A stretch of DNA of 64,000 nt. Origin: Vitrella brassicaformis. Lineage: Eukaryota > Sar > Vitrellaceae. The notes beneath the pieces are model-generated. The model was not told the origin of the DNA. It saw only the letters and a list, made by a program, of their open reading frames with translations, and made no database searches. Positions 33,026-44,500 of this stretch are shown here, piece by piece. The stretch covers positions 114,546 to 178,545 of the forward strand of contig CDMY01000821.1 in NCBI GenBank assembly GCA_001179505.1. The letters are read 5' to 3'. The position numbers were made by a program, and so were the translations under genes. The stretch's first letter is position 1. Each line of letters opens with the position of its first letter.

Positions 33026-33484
33026 TCAGAATCGAGCCGCACCGCCTCTCTCTGCCTGACGCCGAGTGTGGTTGCCAAGGCGTTCGTTGGTGGGAATGGA
33101 CAGCAGCCGAAAGGCGACAGTCAGCACACCAGCCAGGGTCCTCACTATTTGTTGAAGGTTGAAGAGATGAACTCCACCGGCTTGCAGCCCCTGTTGTACT
33201 GCCAGTGAGTGCAGGAGGCCTTCTGGGACCAACATGGACTTGCCCGCCTTGAGGGTGTTGTTGATGACGCGCGGCGAGGGGCCGTTCTCCTCCACGAATC
33301 CCATCTCCAACTCACTCCTCCCGAGATGACGTAGACGATCTCGGCCGCACGTCACGTGGATGCGATGCAGCTGCGGTGAGTTCAGACCGCACGGCTCGAG
33401 CACGTAGTGAGTGCACCCAGCTGTGAGATGGACTCCCCTCGAGGGACGACGGGAGCTCCTGCAGTGCACACGCACCGGACACAC
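33026..33484 (-). pseudogene. Germin-like cupin relic
   Basis: The minus-strand frame resembles germin and germin-like proteins (beta-barrel cupins, often extracellular and Mn-binding). It reads CGLNSPQLH, then ELEMGFVEENGPSPRVINNT, LKAGKSMLVPEGLLHSLAVQ and RTLAGVLTVAFRLLSIPTNE, matching the barrel's second motif and the C-terminal helix. The first metal motif is broken: HPR appears in one alternative frame and AEIVYVISGG in another, so two small indels disrupt it between about 33310 and 33370. No signal-peptide exon can be joined upstream. Either a decayed gene or an assembly error in a repeat-rich area. Confidence 0.5.
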
Positions 33485-33571
33485 AGACAGACAGCAGGGA
33501 TCTGAGCGAGAAGAGCCTTCTGATGGTCGGTGGCCTTGCTGATCTGTGCGTGGCGCCTCCCCCTTGCACGT

Positions 33572-33582
33572 CTAAGCTCGCA
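33572..33582 (+). promoter_or_regulatory. CTAAGCTCGCA motif plus GCAGGGTT hairpin
   Basis: The motif lies about 340 bp upstream of paralogue 2 and overlaps a perfect 8-bp inverted repeat (GCAGGGTT at 33580-33587, AACCCTGC at 33591-33598, 3-nt loop). Confidence 0.35.
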
Positions 33583-33921
33583 GGGTTTGGAACCCTGCAT
33601 TAGAACAGGTGGCGCGTCAAACCGCTAAACACAATAACCAAACCAAACCAAACCCGCAAGGGGAGTGGGCCGAAGATCCGCTTTCGCTTTTTCTTTTGCT
33701 TTTTCGTCCCGCCGCACGTGTTGGCGACGCTCGGGCGCCCCATCGTGCGTGGCTGTTCTGAGGGTATGCGCCGGCATGCAGCGTTTCGTGCACATGACGT
33801 GTGTATCTCTGGTTTCTGTGCTGCGTGTAGGGCTTGATTGCGTCGACAAGACAAGCAGCCGGCGGCTTGTCTGCCCTCTCAGAGGCCCGCTGAGTGGTCA
33901 AGCAGCTGGACAGACAGATCG

Positions 33922-34967
33922 ATGGCGTCTGTGTGGAGGTGCGTGTGTGCGTGTCACAGACAAATGCAATTGATACAAACGCACATGTGTGTGTGGCCGC
34001 ATCAATTGCGTACATTGTCTGTCTGCAGGCTGCCCATTGTGCTGCTCATTCTGTCCGTCGGCCTGTCACCGCTGCCGTCCTCGGCCGCCTTCGTCCGGCC
34101 CGTCCGACTGACACACACAGCGCCCATCCCACTGACACACCCAGGGCCATCCCACCGTGCACCGCAGCCCACACCGACGTCACCTGGGGAAATGCCGGTG
34201 ACCGTGCTGAGTGCGGGAGGAGGATTCAACTTGTACAAGCATCTCAGCCAGCGGGATATCGCCTTTGCTGGCATTGGATCGTTCCTGCTCGGGATCTACG
34301 TGGAGCTCCTCTACCTCGCAGACGCCGTTGACGTCAGGTAATGGACGAGGCTGTATTGTGTTTGTGTAATGAAGTCCGTATGTGTGTGCGTGTGCAGATC
34401 GATGAGTGGTCCGGATATCGTGTCCAAGTTGGCGAGCGTCGAGGTCGAGGTGGACGCCGTTGCCGCGGCTCCTCGGCTCGCCGTGATCGCACTGCTGGCG
34501 TCCAGTGTTATGTACTCGTGGAACAAGCTTATCCCAGGGGCCGACACCATCCCCAGAGACCGTAAGTAGCGATGGCTGCATGGGATGGGTGGGTGGATGG
34601 ATGGATGGATGGATGCGCATGGACAAACAGACACGCACACGGACCCATTTGTGTGTGTCTGTGATATCAATCAATCAATCCCTCAGGTGACCTGCCGCCG
34701 GATGTACAGCTGCTCGAGAACAGCCGGAGAAAGGCAGCCGCAGGAGAACAACAGAAACCGCTCAGGCTGCGGGATGTGAGTGTGCGGGATGCAGACTGCA
34801 TGTGTCTGGGCTCGGCCGTTGGCGGTTTTTTGGTCTGGGGCGTCCAGCTTCTTCTGCTTGTTCTGGCAACCACAGTCGACGCATCCGTGAAAGTGGTCAG
34901 TGCACTAGTGATCGCCAATCTCACGTTCTGGTTCGTCTTCTGGTGGAAGCGGGTGGCCGATGACTGA
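33922..34967 (+). CDS. Predicted plastid-targeted membrane protein, paralogue 2
   Basis: Same four-exon plan as the gene at 25382. Exon 1 is MASVW plus part of Arg (ATG 33922-33924). Exon 2 (about 34029-34338) gives signal peptide LPIVLLILSVGLSPLPSSAA then FVRPVRLTHTAPIPL, a transit-like stretch identical to paralogue 1. The first span differs (IGSFLLGIYVELLYLADAVD versus the WWQILG form). The middle exon is conserved (SGPDIVSKLASVEVEVDAV; LASSVMYSWNK). The last exon has the same charged loop and then a different hydrophobic end (LVWGVQLLLLVLATTVDASV; VFWWKRVADD) at TGA 34965-34967. Function unknown. Strong conservation of the targeting region and exon borders suggests both copies are expressed, thylakoid- or envelope-type proteins; this is inference. 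Confidence 0.72.
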
Positions 34968-35018
34968 CTGACGGACGGACGGACGGACGGACGGGTGGGT
35001 GGGTGGGTGGGTGGGTGA
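34968..35018. repeat. (GACG)n-(GGGT)n tetranucleotide repeat
   Basis: A run of GACG units followed by GGGT units just after the paralogue 2 stop. Absent from copy 1, where only a short GGAT run is present. Confidence 0.85.
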
Positions 35019-35168
35019 GTAGAGAAGGTCGGGTGTGCAGCAGAGTTTTTATACGTACAGGTCAGGGAGGGATCTAGTCACTGAATAGGTCGGCTGTTTT
35101 AGGTACGACGCATGGCGTGTTGCATGGATACACGACACGGAACATGCAGCACACATCTCCTCTGCAAG

Positions 35169-35179
35169 TTTAGCTCGCA
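35169..35179 (+). promoter_or_regulatory. TTTAGCTCGCA motif upstream of SNRNP27
   Basis: Located 52 bp before the start codon and preceded by CTCTGCAAG, as at 25115-25123. Confidence 0.45.
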
Positions 35180-35230
35180 GAAAGCAATCGCTTTGGCCGC
35201 GTTTCTGCCGCTATATTTCACTGTGGCACG

Positions 35231-36632
35231 ATGTCCCGCCCCGAGGGTGACCGTGATTACCGGCGAGATCGTGAAAGAGGTGATTCGCGGGACGACAGGC
35301 GGCGTGACGACGACAGGGGCAAGCGCGAGCGAGACGATGATGATGATTCGAGGGACAGGGACAGAGAGAGGGAGAGGCGGCGGGACGATGACGACTACCA
35401 CGACAGGCGGCGGGACAGGGACAGAGGGCGTGACAGGGACAGAGACGATGACCGCCGAAGAACCGACAGATACAGGTATGTGTCTGTGCGTGGGTGGGTG
35501 GCTGGGTGGATTGATAGATCTGACACACATATGTATGTGTCCTTCCGTCAGAGATCGGGATTACGACCGGGACAGGGACAGGGACCGGTGAGTGAGCAGC
35601 CACGCCCAGACAGCACAGCACTACCAGACAGGGAGGATGGATGAGATTATTGATGCGCGCGTGTGTGTGTGTGTGTGCGTTGTCAGGGACAGGGATAGGG
35701 ACAGGGATGACCGCCGGCGTGACCGAGACTACGACGACAGGGACGTAGACAGACGGAGGTGAGCACCACGAAGCACCACCTAGAAGAGCCTTCATTGCCC
35801 TGTGTGTGGATGGTTTCACCCATGCAGGGACAGGGACAGAGACCGTGACAGGGACAGAGACAGGCGAGATCGGGATAGGGACTCATACAGGTGTGCATAC
35901 CCGTCTGGGTGTAAGAATGTTACGTACCTACTTCTGCGACCGCTTTTGTCATTCAGGCGTGGCCGGAGGGACGATGACGACGACCGAGACGACGACAGAT
36001 ACAACAGAGGTACGCACAGCAGGGAGGGCACCACACACACACACACACACTCTCACCAACCAAACGCTCTGTGTGTGTCGGTGTGTTTGCCCATCCATCA
36101 GATGAGGACAGGAAGCGTAAGCGTCGCCACGACAGCGATGATGACGACGACGATGACGACCGGCGCGACCGGAAGGACCGGCGCCGCGACTCGCCCAAAA
36201 AACCCACTACCAATGCCAATGCATCGACGTCCAAGAAACCGGTCAAGCCCAAGCGCCACAAAAGCGATGATGACATGTCAATCGACAGCGATGGTGACGA
36301 CGCCAAAAAGAAAAAGAAAAACAAAGTCAGCGGCCGGCGAGAGACAGACAACACATGGATGCACGAGTGTGGCTGTGGATGGATGTGATGTGTGTGGTTA
36401 CTTACAGGACAGTGACGATGATGCGTCGGATGACGATGAGGACAAGGACGGCGACTTGACGGAGGAGCAGCTGATGCAGAAGCTGATGGGTTTCGGCAAC
36501 TTCGACACGAGCAAGGGCAAGGACCACAGCAAGTCAGACCTCGGCGGGGTCAACAAGAGGACCAAGCGCAAGTACAGGCAGTACATGAACCGGAAGGGCG
36601 GATTCAACAGACCCCTCTCGCCCGTCTTCTGA
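35231..36632 (+). CDS. SNRNP27: U4/U6.U5 tri-snRNP 27 kDa protein (SNRNP27)
   Basis: Splicing factor of the tri-snRNP. ATG at 35231 opens an RD/DR-dipeptide-rich region ([18 protein letters not shown]) spread over several small exons (about 35552, 35687, 35829, 35957, 36102), all encoding Arg/Asp alternating sequence typical of SR-like spliceosomal proteins. A Lys-rich region with [15 protein letters not shown] follows. The last exon (about 36409-36632) holds the diagnostic SNRNP27 C-terminus: [20 protein letters not shown] and [18 protein letters not shown], ending SPVF at TGA 36630-36632. The terminal block matches the family nearly residue for residue, so identity is secure; precise borders of the RD exons are less so. 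One frame join inside the Asp-rich part (36001-36110) is inferred. Confidence 0.88.
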
Positions 36633-37921
36633 CCAACCTACCAACCAACCAACCAACGACAGACGTGACAGACAGGGAGCGTCTCTTGGGAGGCCGTGCC
36701 GTCCATCGCATTCACTATATGTTTCGGGAGGGAGGGAGGGAGGGAGGGACTGTTGCACATGATGCTTGCATGTGTGGTGTGCATCCATGCCATGAGTGAG
36801 TGGAGAGGCTGATTGATGCTTTATTGATGATAAGATTGTCGATCGTCTTTGGCGGGCCGGGCCAGCCTGTGATATGTACTAACTGTCTTTGTACGAGGGC
36901 CAAGAGAGAGGAGAGGTATTGTGTGTGTGTTTGTCGTTGCCTTGTCCTTCCTTCGAGTACGGGTGGTACATGTCGTCGTTCGCTCGCCGATCAGTGAGCG
37001 TGCGACAGCGTGGCCTGCTCGAGCTCAAAGGGTGGGAAAGCAACGACACCAAGACCGATGGCCCAGAGAGGGCCACTGGCGTCATGCACATGTATCTGCA
37101 CACGAACGCGTGAGTGTCTTGTGTCCATGTGTGGTTCTTTCAAGAGTGCTTTGGGCACCTTGTCTGTTGTGGACGTCCTGGTGTACAGCAGACAGGGTGT
37201 CCCGAGCACTCAACGGGAGAATCACACGACTGACACTCGCAGACCGCCCGACAGACAGATGAACACATTCAAATCAACGACGGGGACCAGTATGTCAGAC
37301 TGGGGAAATCAACGACAGTTTGAGTAATGAATGACTTGTATGCATGAAATGAATGTGTTGCTTCAGTTGTAGCATGGCATGCACAGTCATCCTCCCTTGA
37401 GTCATTCACCTTCACCTGTCGTTCTCAATCACACGAGCCATGAATGGGGAGCAACAACACCAGACAGACAGGACACCAGGCAACTCCCGCCCTCCCCCCT
37501 CTCCCCCCCTGTGTGGTGGATTGGATGCACTGCTGTGCGGCTCTTTGGCTGAACGGACAGCGAAGCATGCAGAAAAAGCGCCAAGACAAGACAAGACGAG
37601 ATACACACCGGCTTACCTGCTCACGCACTCACATTAAAAGCACGAGGACCAGCTTACGCACACACACATGTAAACAAACAGGCAGACCTCTTCCTTCCCT
37701 GCTTCCTTCCTCTCTGTGCGTCATGGATGGCAGGCAAAAATACCTTCCTTCCTCACGCCATGTCAGGCGCGGAGAGCCATGCGGGCCAACCAACCTCACT
37801 TTATCACATGAACGAACGATGAATACATGACAGACACCTCACTATCACAAACACACACACACACACACACCTTGTCTAGTTTACGCACAGACAGCAAGCA
37901 AGAGACCTTCATACCGCCCAG
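36633..37921. other. Convergent intergenic region
   Basis: It lies between the SNRNP27 stop (+) and the YdcZ-like stop (-). It includes AACC, GGGA and CA simple repeats. A short minus frame at 36991-37209 is open but has no recognisable domain, so I do not call it. Confidence 0.45.
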
Positions 37922-39641
37922 TCAGCCGCAGTGCCTCATGACGGCCGTCTTGAAGCTCACTGCGTCTTCGTCAAGGCCCAACATCACACCCCCTGGCCGC
38001 CAACCCCCACGCCCACTCACGCGCCCCGCCTGCTCAGCAGCCAGCCGCCCAAGCTCCTCAATAATGACATTGTCGTCATCGTCTTGAAACTCGTCCCCAG
38101 ACAAGTCGGCAAGAGAGATCCCGTCGGCGCCCCCAAAGGTGGGCGGCGACTCGCTCGCCAGCTCTTCGCACAGCACGGCCTTGCTGACGGCGGTGGGTGT
38201 CTCCCTCTCCCTGTCCCTGTCAGTCTCCACACATGTGTCGAATGTGTCGACGGTGCTGGCGTGGGATGACCTCCTTGTGTCCTCATGGGCAGGCGAATCA
38301 GTCGAAGAAGATGGAGACTGCTCGGTCGCGTCATCGGCAGCGGCAGGAGGGGTGGGGCTTGGGGGAGGCACCCATCTCGATGTCTGTGTCTGCTGGTGGT
38401 GGTGGTGGACGGTCTTCCCCTTCAGCTGAAGGGCCGTCGTCGTCGTCCAGATCAAGATCGTCGAAAGTGTCACAATGCCAGCGACATCGACACTTCTGCA
38501 GAGGCCCAGCCGCCCTCCTCTTGGCCTCCACCAGTGCATCCCGCCGGCCATCGAGATAAACCAGCAGTGCCAAGCCGCCCAGCTGGACGACGAGAGCTGC
38601 CCACGTGAGCCCGCCGAGATGGTGCGGGCGGACCCCCATCCATCCGTGTGTCTGGATGAGAGCACACGGGACGACGCTGCCCGCCAGGTGTGCAAGCATG
38701 CACACGCGCCGTGCCCGATTTTCCGCGGCAGATGCAGCCACGACGCCACCAGCACCACCACACCCAAAGGGCCTACCAGCTGCAACACCGCGGGCCAGTC
38801 AGAAGCCAGCTGGTGCTGCTGCACCAGCCGATACGAAGCGACCACAATCAGGCTGATCATGCACGAGAGGGCGCCGGCCAGCCAGGGGGAGCCGAGGGCA
38901 CTGGTGGCCACTCGGTGCAATGCCGCGTGGATGGGCATGAGGCCGCCGAGGAGTACGGCCAGGGAGCCGCGGATGAGGTAGGGGAGCCAGGCCAGGGGGT
39001 TCTTCCCTCCCCCTACCGCCATGACGAGCCCCACAACGACGAGAATGACGCTCACCAGTCGGAACGGCGACTGGGGTATGGTCACCGAGGGAAGGAAGCC
39101 GCAGTTGTCCAGAAGCAGGAACAGCAGGGCCTGCCAAGAATAACAAGGTGAACACGCACATTCGATTCATCAATCAATGCATATATATGTGACTTTGACT
39201 TTTCTCTCGTCCGCTCCACTCGCTCACCGCGCCGGCCGTTGCAGTGATGAGAGTGAGGTCGAGGCCCACCACAGGCAGGACGACCATCGGCAGCACAAAA
39301 TGGGCCCAGCCGATCAGTCCACTCGTCAGAAGCATGAAGACCTTGCCCGGCGACCGACGCAGCCCCGCCACGGCAGCCACCGTGTGACTCAGCCGCAGAG
39401 TCGGGATGGCAGCCAGCAACATCAAGATGCACACCACACCTGCATCATGTCATGCGGGCGGCAATGTGTGTGACACACGAACAGTTTGTGTGTGCTTGCC
39501 AACTGACCGACCTTGTATGGTTGCCGCTGCCCACACAACACTGCCCATCGTCCGGCTCATCGCCAGTGCTGTCGCCCACACGACAGGAAGGCAGGCGCCA
39601 GACAGACACCCCACCGCAGACGCAACGAGCGCCTTGATCAT
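37922..39641 (-). CDS. DMT-superfamily transporter with two YdcZ-like repeats
   Basis: Polytopic membrane protein from ATG 39641-39639. The first half reads ALVASAVGCLSGACLPVVWA, TMGSVVWAAATIQG, GWAHFVLPMVVLPVVGLDLT and FRLVSVILVVVGLVMAV. This is the order of the five-helix DUF606/YdcZ family: small-residue helix 1 with LP, helix 2 starting after a GS, and a final helix ending VGLVM. The same pattern then recurs (RGSLAVLLGGLMPIHAALHR; ALGSPWLAGALSCMISLIVV; WAALVVQLGGLALLVYL), so the protein looks like a tandem fusion of two units, about ten spans. The C-terminal 200 residues are a soluble acidic tail (DDLDLDDDDGPSAEGED; SGDEFQDDDDNVIIEELG) ending VMRHCG-stop. Substrate cannot be told. Introns near 39.45, 39.2 and 38.7 kb are inferred. 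Confidence 0.62.
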
Positions 39642-39827
39642 TACTGCAGGCCCTGCTCTCAGCTGCCGAACAGGGCTGCGGCCGTCGGAGTGCCGTCGGG
39701 GTGCCGTCGGGGTGCTGTTGCCTCTGTATGTCCTACTGCTGGGGAGGCGTAGACTTCGTCGGATCAAGCGTGGATCTCCGCAAAAGTCACGCCATCTCTT
39801 CAGCCTCTTGTGCCATCTTCACCACCT

Positions 39828-40133
39828 TCAGGGAGCACCCTTTGCGTTTGCGAGCTCAAACGCTTCCAAGGTTGTCAGCATCTGGTCTGTGACCTTGCTG
39901 TATGCTATGTTAGTGTCGTATGACGGGCTGCCCAAGGCAGCACGAGCAATCGCCGTCTTTATCTCCATCCTCGTCTCCTCATCTGCATCTGTGCTGCGCT
40001 TGTCGAGAGCGGGTCGGCCTGCAAATGCAGCCAATGCAGCCTCTTTCATCCCCTGCCCGCCCCTGCGGTCTCTGCTGCCATCGCTTTCACCGTCCTCGTG
40101 CCAGCGGCTTTCATCGCGGCGGACCGCCCGCAT
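39828..40133 (-). CDS. Small hypothetical protein (about 101 residues)
   Basis: Single-exon minus frame from ATG 40133-40131 (MRAVRRDESRWHEDGESDGS) to the stop at 39828 (ELANAKGAP). The sequence looks soluble and helical (KEAALAAFAGRPALDKRST; DQMLTTLEAFELANAKG), more protein-like than the hydrophobic plus frame over the same bases. A later start at about 40050 (MKEAALAAF) is also plausible. No family recognised. Its start overlaps the start of the divergent hydroxylase gene. Confidence 0.35.
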   Translation of the reverse strand: MRAVRRDESRWHEDGESDGSRDRRGGQGMKEAALAAFAGRPALDKRSTDADEETRMEIKTAIARAALGSPSYDTNIAYSKVTDQMLTTLEAFELANAKGAP

Positions 40134-41222
40134 GCTCTTCAACCTCTTCCAACAGCCGAAGCGGACGCGGAAAGAGATGTTCTGGGAACGGGTCGAACAG
40201 GTGACAAACAAGGCCAGCCCTGCACAGAGCATATGGATATCACGCCAGCCAATCCGCACCTTCTTTCCATGTGTTTGTTGGCGATGAATGCCAGACTTTG
40301 CGCAGCAGGTATCGCTTCCGCGAGATCCGGCGGATCTATGACTTCATTGACTACTGCAACGGCAACCTGCAGCCCCCCGTCGCCGCCACACTCCACTGCC
40401 CATCAGAGGAGTTTGTGCCGCGCCTCACCGCCCAACCATGGTGGGACCCAGCTGACTTCCCGTGGACAGCTCAGCTCGAGCGGCAGTCGCCCGTCATCCA
40501 AGAGGAGCTCAGGAGTGCCCTCGACCAGCCGCGCGAGTACCGATTCGCGGCCAACTCTGCAATGGCGCAGACGATGGGCGCGGGGTGGTCTGCTTTTCGG
40601 CTGCAGCGGTTCGGCGAGTGGATAGAGGACAACCGGCAGAAGTTCCCGCGCACCTCTGCGCTGCTCGCCGATCTGGGCATCCCTATCGCCATGAGGGGCG
40701 TCATGATTGCGCGACAGAGGGCCGGCAGCGGCGTGCAGCCACACTCAGACGGAAGGTGAGTATGTGCATCGCGCCATACGCAATTCTTCTCAGCCTCATG
40801 TGTGTCGATCTGTGTGTCGGTGTGGGGGCGTGGCGTGCAGGAATTTCATCCTGACGGCGCATCTGGGTCTGCAGGTGCCTGAGGGCTGCTGGATGCGTGT
40901 GGGTGAGGAGAGGCGTGAGTGGCGAGAGAACAAGGTGTGTGTGTTCGACACGTCCTTCGAGCACGAGACGGGCAACCCCACGCAGCACGGCCGCTTCGTC
41001 CTCATCGTCGACTTCTGGCACCCCGAACTCAGCGATGCGGAGCGCAATGCGCTGGCCGACATCTATGCCATCAGGAACGAGTTCGACAGGGAGGTGCTCG
41101 CCGCAGCTGAGCAGGAGCCCGTCAATGGGCGGGCGAATGGCATCGAGCAGAAGGAGCAGCAACAGCCGACAGAGGGGGAGAGGGAGGGGGAGAAGACGCC
41201 TGCTGCCGTGGAGCGGCCTTAG
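40132..41222 (+). CDS. Aspartyl/asparaginyl beta-hydroxylase-like 2OG oxygenase
   Basis: Predicted Fe(II)/2-oxoglutarate-dependent dioxygenase. Exon 1 (ATG 40132-40134, to about 40200) reads MLFNLFQQPKRTRKEMFWER. Exon 2 (about 40294-40755) has RYRFREIRRIYDFIDYCNGN, PWWDPADFPWTAQLERQSPV and the start of the catalytic barrel (RAGSGVQPHSDGR). Exon 3 (about 40841-41222) continues NFILTAHLGLQVPEGCWMRV, KVCVFDTSFEHETGNP and GRFVLIVDFWHPELSDAERN. The pattern H-x-D-G-R-N with HLGL, FDTSFEHE and R-F-x-L-x-V-D-x-WHPEL is that of the Asp_Arg_Hydrox domain (ASPH/LpxO group), with both metal-binding His and the 2OG-binding Arg visible. There is no signal peptide or membrane span, unlike animal ASPH. The acidic Glu/Gln-rich tail ends AAVERP at TAG 41220-41222. 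Confidence 0.85.
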
Positions 41223-41575
41223 GCCAGGCCGAGAGAGGGGGTGGGGGTGTGGTCGTGGGTTGGCGTGAGCCATGTTGATGTGTTGATGGCGGGATGCGGC
41301 ACGTTTTGTGACTTGACGGATTGATTGACGAGTGGAGCCGGCCGCGTTTTTGCGTGTAATGACTGACATGCATGTTGTGGTGTGTTGCCTTGGGTGTCGT
41401 ATGTGCGGTGCGATCGAGGCGTGAGATGCGAGCAGACATGCATACAGACTGAGAGTTTGATTGCAATCAAAGTCATCGAACAGCAACATTCCATCCAATC
41501 ATCCAACAGCACGCGCACAGATACACAGATAAACAAAAAAAGGCCACTTGCTCACCAGCCCAAAAGGTCGGTTAT

Positions 41576-44500
41576 CTATCTGTAGGGCCCCTCGTGTCTC
41601 CTTGCCTCCCACAGCCCCCTCCCTCCCTGATGCTCATACATGTCACCCGGCGGCATCTGCTCACTCTCCGCCTGCTGCTGCTGGTGCTGGTCCAGCCTGC
41701 TCCTGCCGCGTGTGTGCTGCATCGACATGGGGGCGGACAGCGGGCCCTCGGGATGGCTGCCGCCTGGCGGGGGCGTGTGTGTGCCTGGCGGCCTCTGTGA
41801 CACGAGTGACCTGTAGACGTCAGCATTGCGCCGTCGCTCACTCTCCAACTCAGCACGGGTGGCCGCCAGCTGCCCACATCCATGTGTCAATCAGATGGAG
41901 GGCGTGTGTGTGGTGAGTGAATGAGTGAACCACTTTATGAGGTATATGAGGGCTTACGATTTTCTCGAGCTGTTCTCTCTCCCCTCGTGCGGCGAGGTAC
42001 TGGTCCTGTGCGGTGCGGGCCTTCATACGCTCCTCGGCTACGTTGGTGTTCAAACGAGACTGCATCCAGTGAAGACGTGCATCGCATCCATCGAATGACA
42101 CAGACCAGAGAGACCATCGTTGCGTCTTTCTCTGTCTTGCGTTAGTTACGATGGTTGTGTTGAGGGTGCCGATCATCTCCACTTTGGCCTTGACGTCCTG
42201 CCTGGCCGTCTGCGCACACAGCCCACACAGCCCACACACGAAGCAGTGTGATGTGAATTGAATGCCTGGCTGGGCTGGGTGTGTGTTGTGTACAGTAAGT
42301 ACATCGAGGTGTTGTTTGGTTGCGTCTAGGTCTTTGTTGGTTTGGCTGTAGGCCTCTCGCAGGCTGTTGTGGAAGGTGACGAGCTGGTGGTGCTCCTGCA
42401 CCAACTTCTCGCCCCCCTCCTGCAGACTCTTGACCACCTCACGGTACTGCTGTAGCTCATGCTCAACACTGACACACATACAGGGCAGAGACAGACAACG
42501 GGTGTGGTGTCTCTCTGCAGCATGGGTGCCTTCCTTCATTCCGTGTCGCGACTGATTTACCGTGCCTTTTCCGCCTGGAGGTCCTGGTCCCGTTGTGACG
42601 CGCTGGCCCCGCCAAACTGCAACCATCAATCCAGTGACGTGACAACCATTGATATACACCTGATTGGATTGATGTGGATGAATCTGCACGCACCTCGTGC
42701 TCGGCCTCGAGCGTGGCCTTCTCGTCCGCCAGACGCTGCACACACCACGCACCGCACATTCATCAAAAGAGTGCGTTTGGCATCAGAGCGGTCGGAAACG
42801 TCACCTTGATTTGTTGCTCCATGTCCTGTATACGTCTGTCCTTCTCCTCAAGTGCGGCCTGTGTGTCGTCGGCACTGTCCTGCAACTCCGCCAACTGGTT
42901 CTGCAGCTGAGTCACGCGGCGCTGATACTCCAACTCCTCATCCTAACACACATAGAGGGCCGCTGTGCTGGTTGCACACAGGTATGTTTCCGTCAGTCCG
43001 CCCCCGGCCACTGACTGACCTGGACTGTCTGCAGTTCCTGCAGCTTCTCGGTGAGTCTGGTCTGGAGACTCTCCTCGCGGGCCTGGCTCTCCTGCAGGAG
43101 GGCAGTCGTCTGACTCACAGCCTGCAGGACACACACAGATTGGGCGATGCGTGGGGAAGAGACGTGGAGGATAGTTACTCACTCACCACTTTGCTTTTTG
43201 AGAGTTCGTCCTGTATGGCCTCCACGTTGCTGAAACGGTCCAGCTGCTTCCGCAGCTGACGTACGGATAGATAGGATGAATAGACAGATGGATGGATGGA
43301 TGGATGAGACATCCACCAATGTGTGTCTCATCTGCCCCCCGTTGTGATGTGATTGTGTCAGCGCACCCGTGCGGTTTCGCTCTCGAGGGTGACGCACCGC
43401 TCCTGCACCTCCTTGAGCTCAAACCGAAGACCAGAGTTCTGACGCATGTGCGACAGCCAGAGACGCATACACAGGGTGTCTGTCTCTGTGGCTTGCACTC
43501 GTGTAATCGCATTATATATACCTGCTGGAAGAGCTTATCTCTGTCCTTTTCGAGATGCTGCATCTGTGACGACACGCGGTGATACTCATCGGCAGAATAC
43601 ATCTGATGGAGAACCAAACAGCAACACAACACACATACGCCTGCTCTCTCCACCTCACCTCACCTCACCTCACCTCTGGCGCAGGTGATGGCTGCTCCTC
43701 CTCAGCTCCGGTCGGCTCGCCTCGACTGTCGGCTGCGTGTGCTTCCGGCAGCGGGGGCATGGGGCCTGTGAGTTTGCCCTTCCGGATAAGCTCCTGCATC
43801 GTCCGCACCGTCACGTTGCTCGAGTCCAGGGTGCCACGTGGCTGCTGCTGCTGCTGCAGCTCGCTGTCAGACGGCTCCTCGACAGCTGCGTCGGTGGATG
43901 TGGTGCGGCGCTGCTGGCCCTCCTGGCGGCGCGACTCCTTCTCGCGCAGCTGCTGGATCATCTTCTGCAGACAATGAATGGGTGGAGGGCATGAGGGCAA
44001 TAGAGGGCAAGAGAGCTGTCGTGCGTGGGCAGATGACTGGCTGACCTGTGCGTGAGCCTCCCGGACTTGAAGTGTCTGCAGGTCGGTCTCGAGTCTGAAC
44101 TTGTCGCCCTTGAGCTTCTCAACTTGCACCTGCAACAATACAACAAACACACCGCAGCATGCATGGATTGAGCCACACCCAGCTCTGTATAAGTGTGTGT
44201 GGTGTGGTTTAGGGGTCGGCAGGTTACATCTTTGTCTTTGAGGTCTTTGAGTTTGTTTCTGAGTGTCTCCTCTCGGTATGCTGTGCTCTCGAGGTCACTC
44301 TCCAGACGACGCTTGTCAGACCGAAGCTGACACACTCACAGCCGCAAGTGGATGAATGGACAGATTCGAATGCATGGCTGCCTGCCACCCAACGACTTAC
44401 CGTGTCCACTTCTGCCCGCAGTTTCTTCAGCTCCTCTTCAGATCTGACGACAGCAGGCAGAATGGATGATGGATGCACCAGCGGATGCCTTGTGCCGTCG

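Larger units (their letters stand above)
33727..35130 (+). repeat. Segmental duplication, copy 2
   Basis: Counterpart of 25195-26565. It retains the same exon/intron layout, with small indels in introns and more change in the membrane-span codons. Confidence 0.85.

Noticed and set aside
35112-35591. Second, Thr/Gly-rich frame over the SNRNP27 first exon
   Set aside because: A shadow of the Arg/Asp repeat. The RD-rich frame joins to the diagnostic SNRNP27 C-terminus.
36991-37209. Minus frame of 72 codons in the SNRNP27/YdcZ intergenic region
   Set aside because: Composition is plausible, but no ATG context, partner exon or domain supports it.
39406-40287. Plus-strand frame of 293 codons upstream of the hydroxylase
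   Set aside because: It runs antisense to the YdcZ-like first exon and the small minus gene. Only its last part from ATG 40132 is taken as coding.
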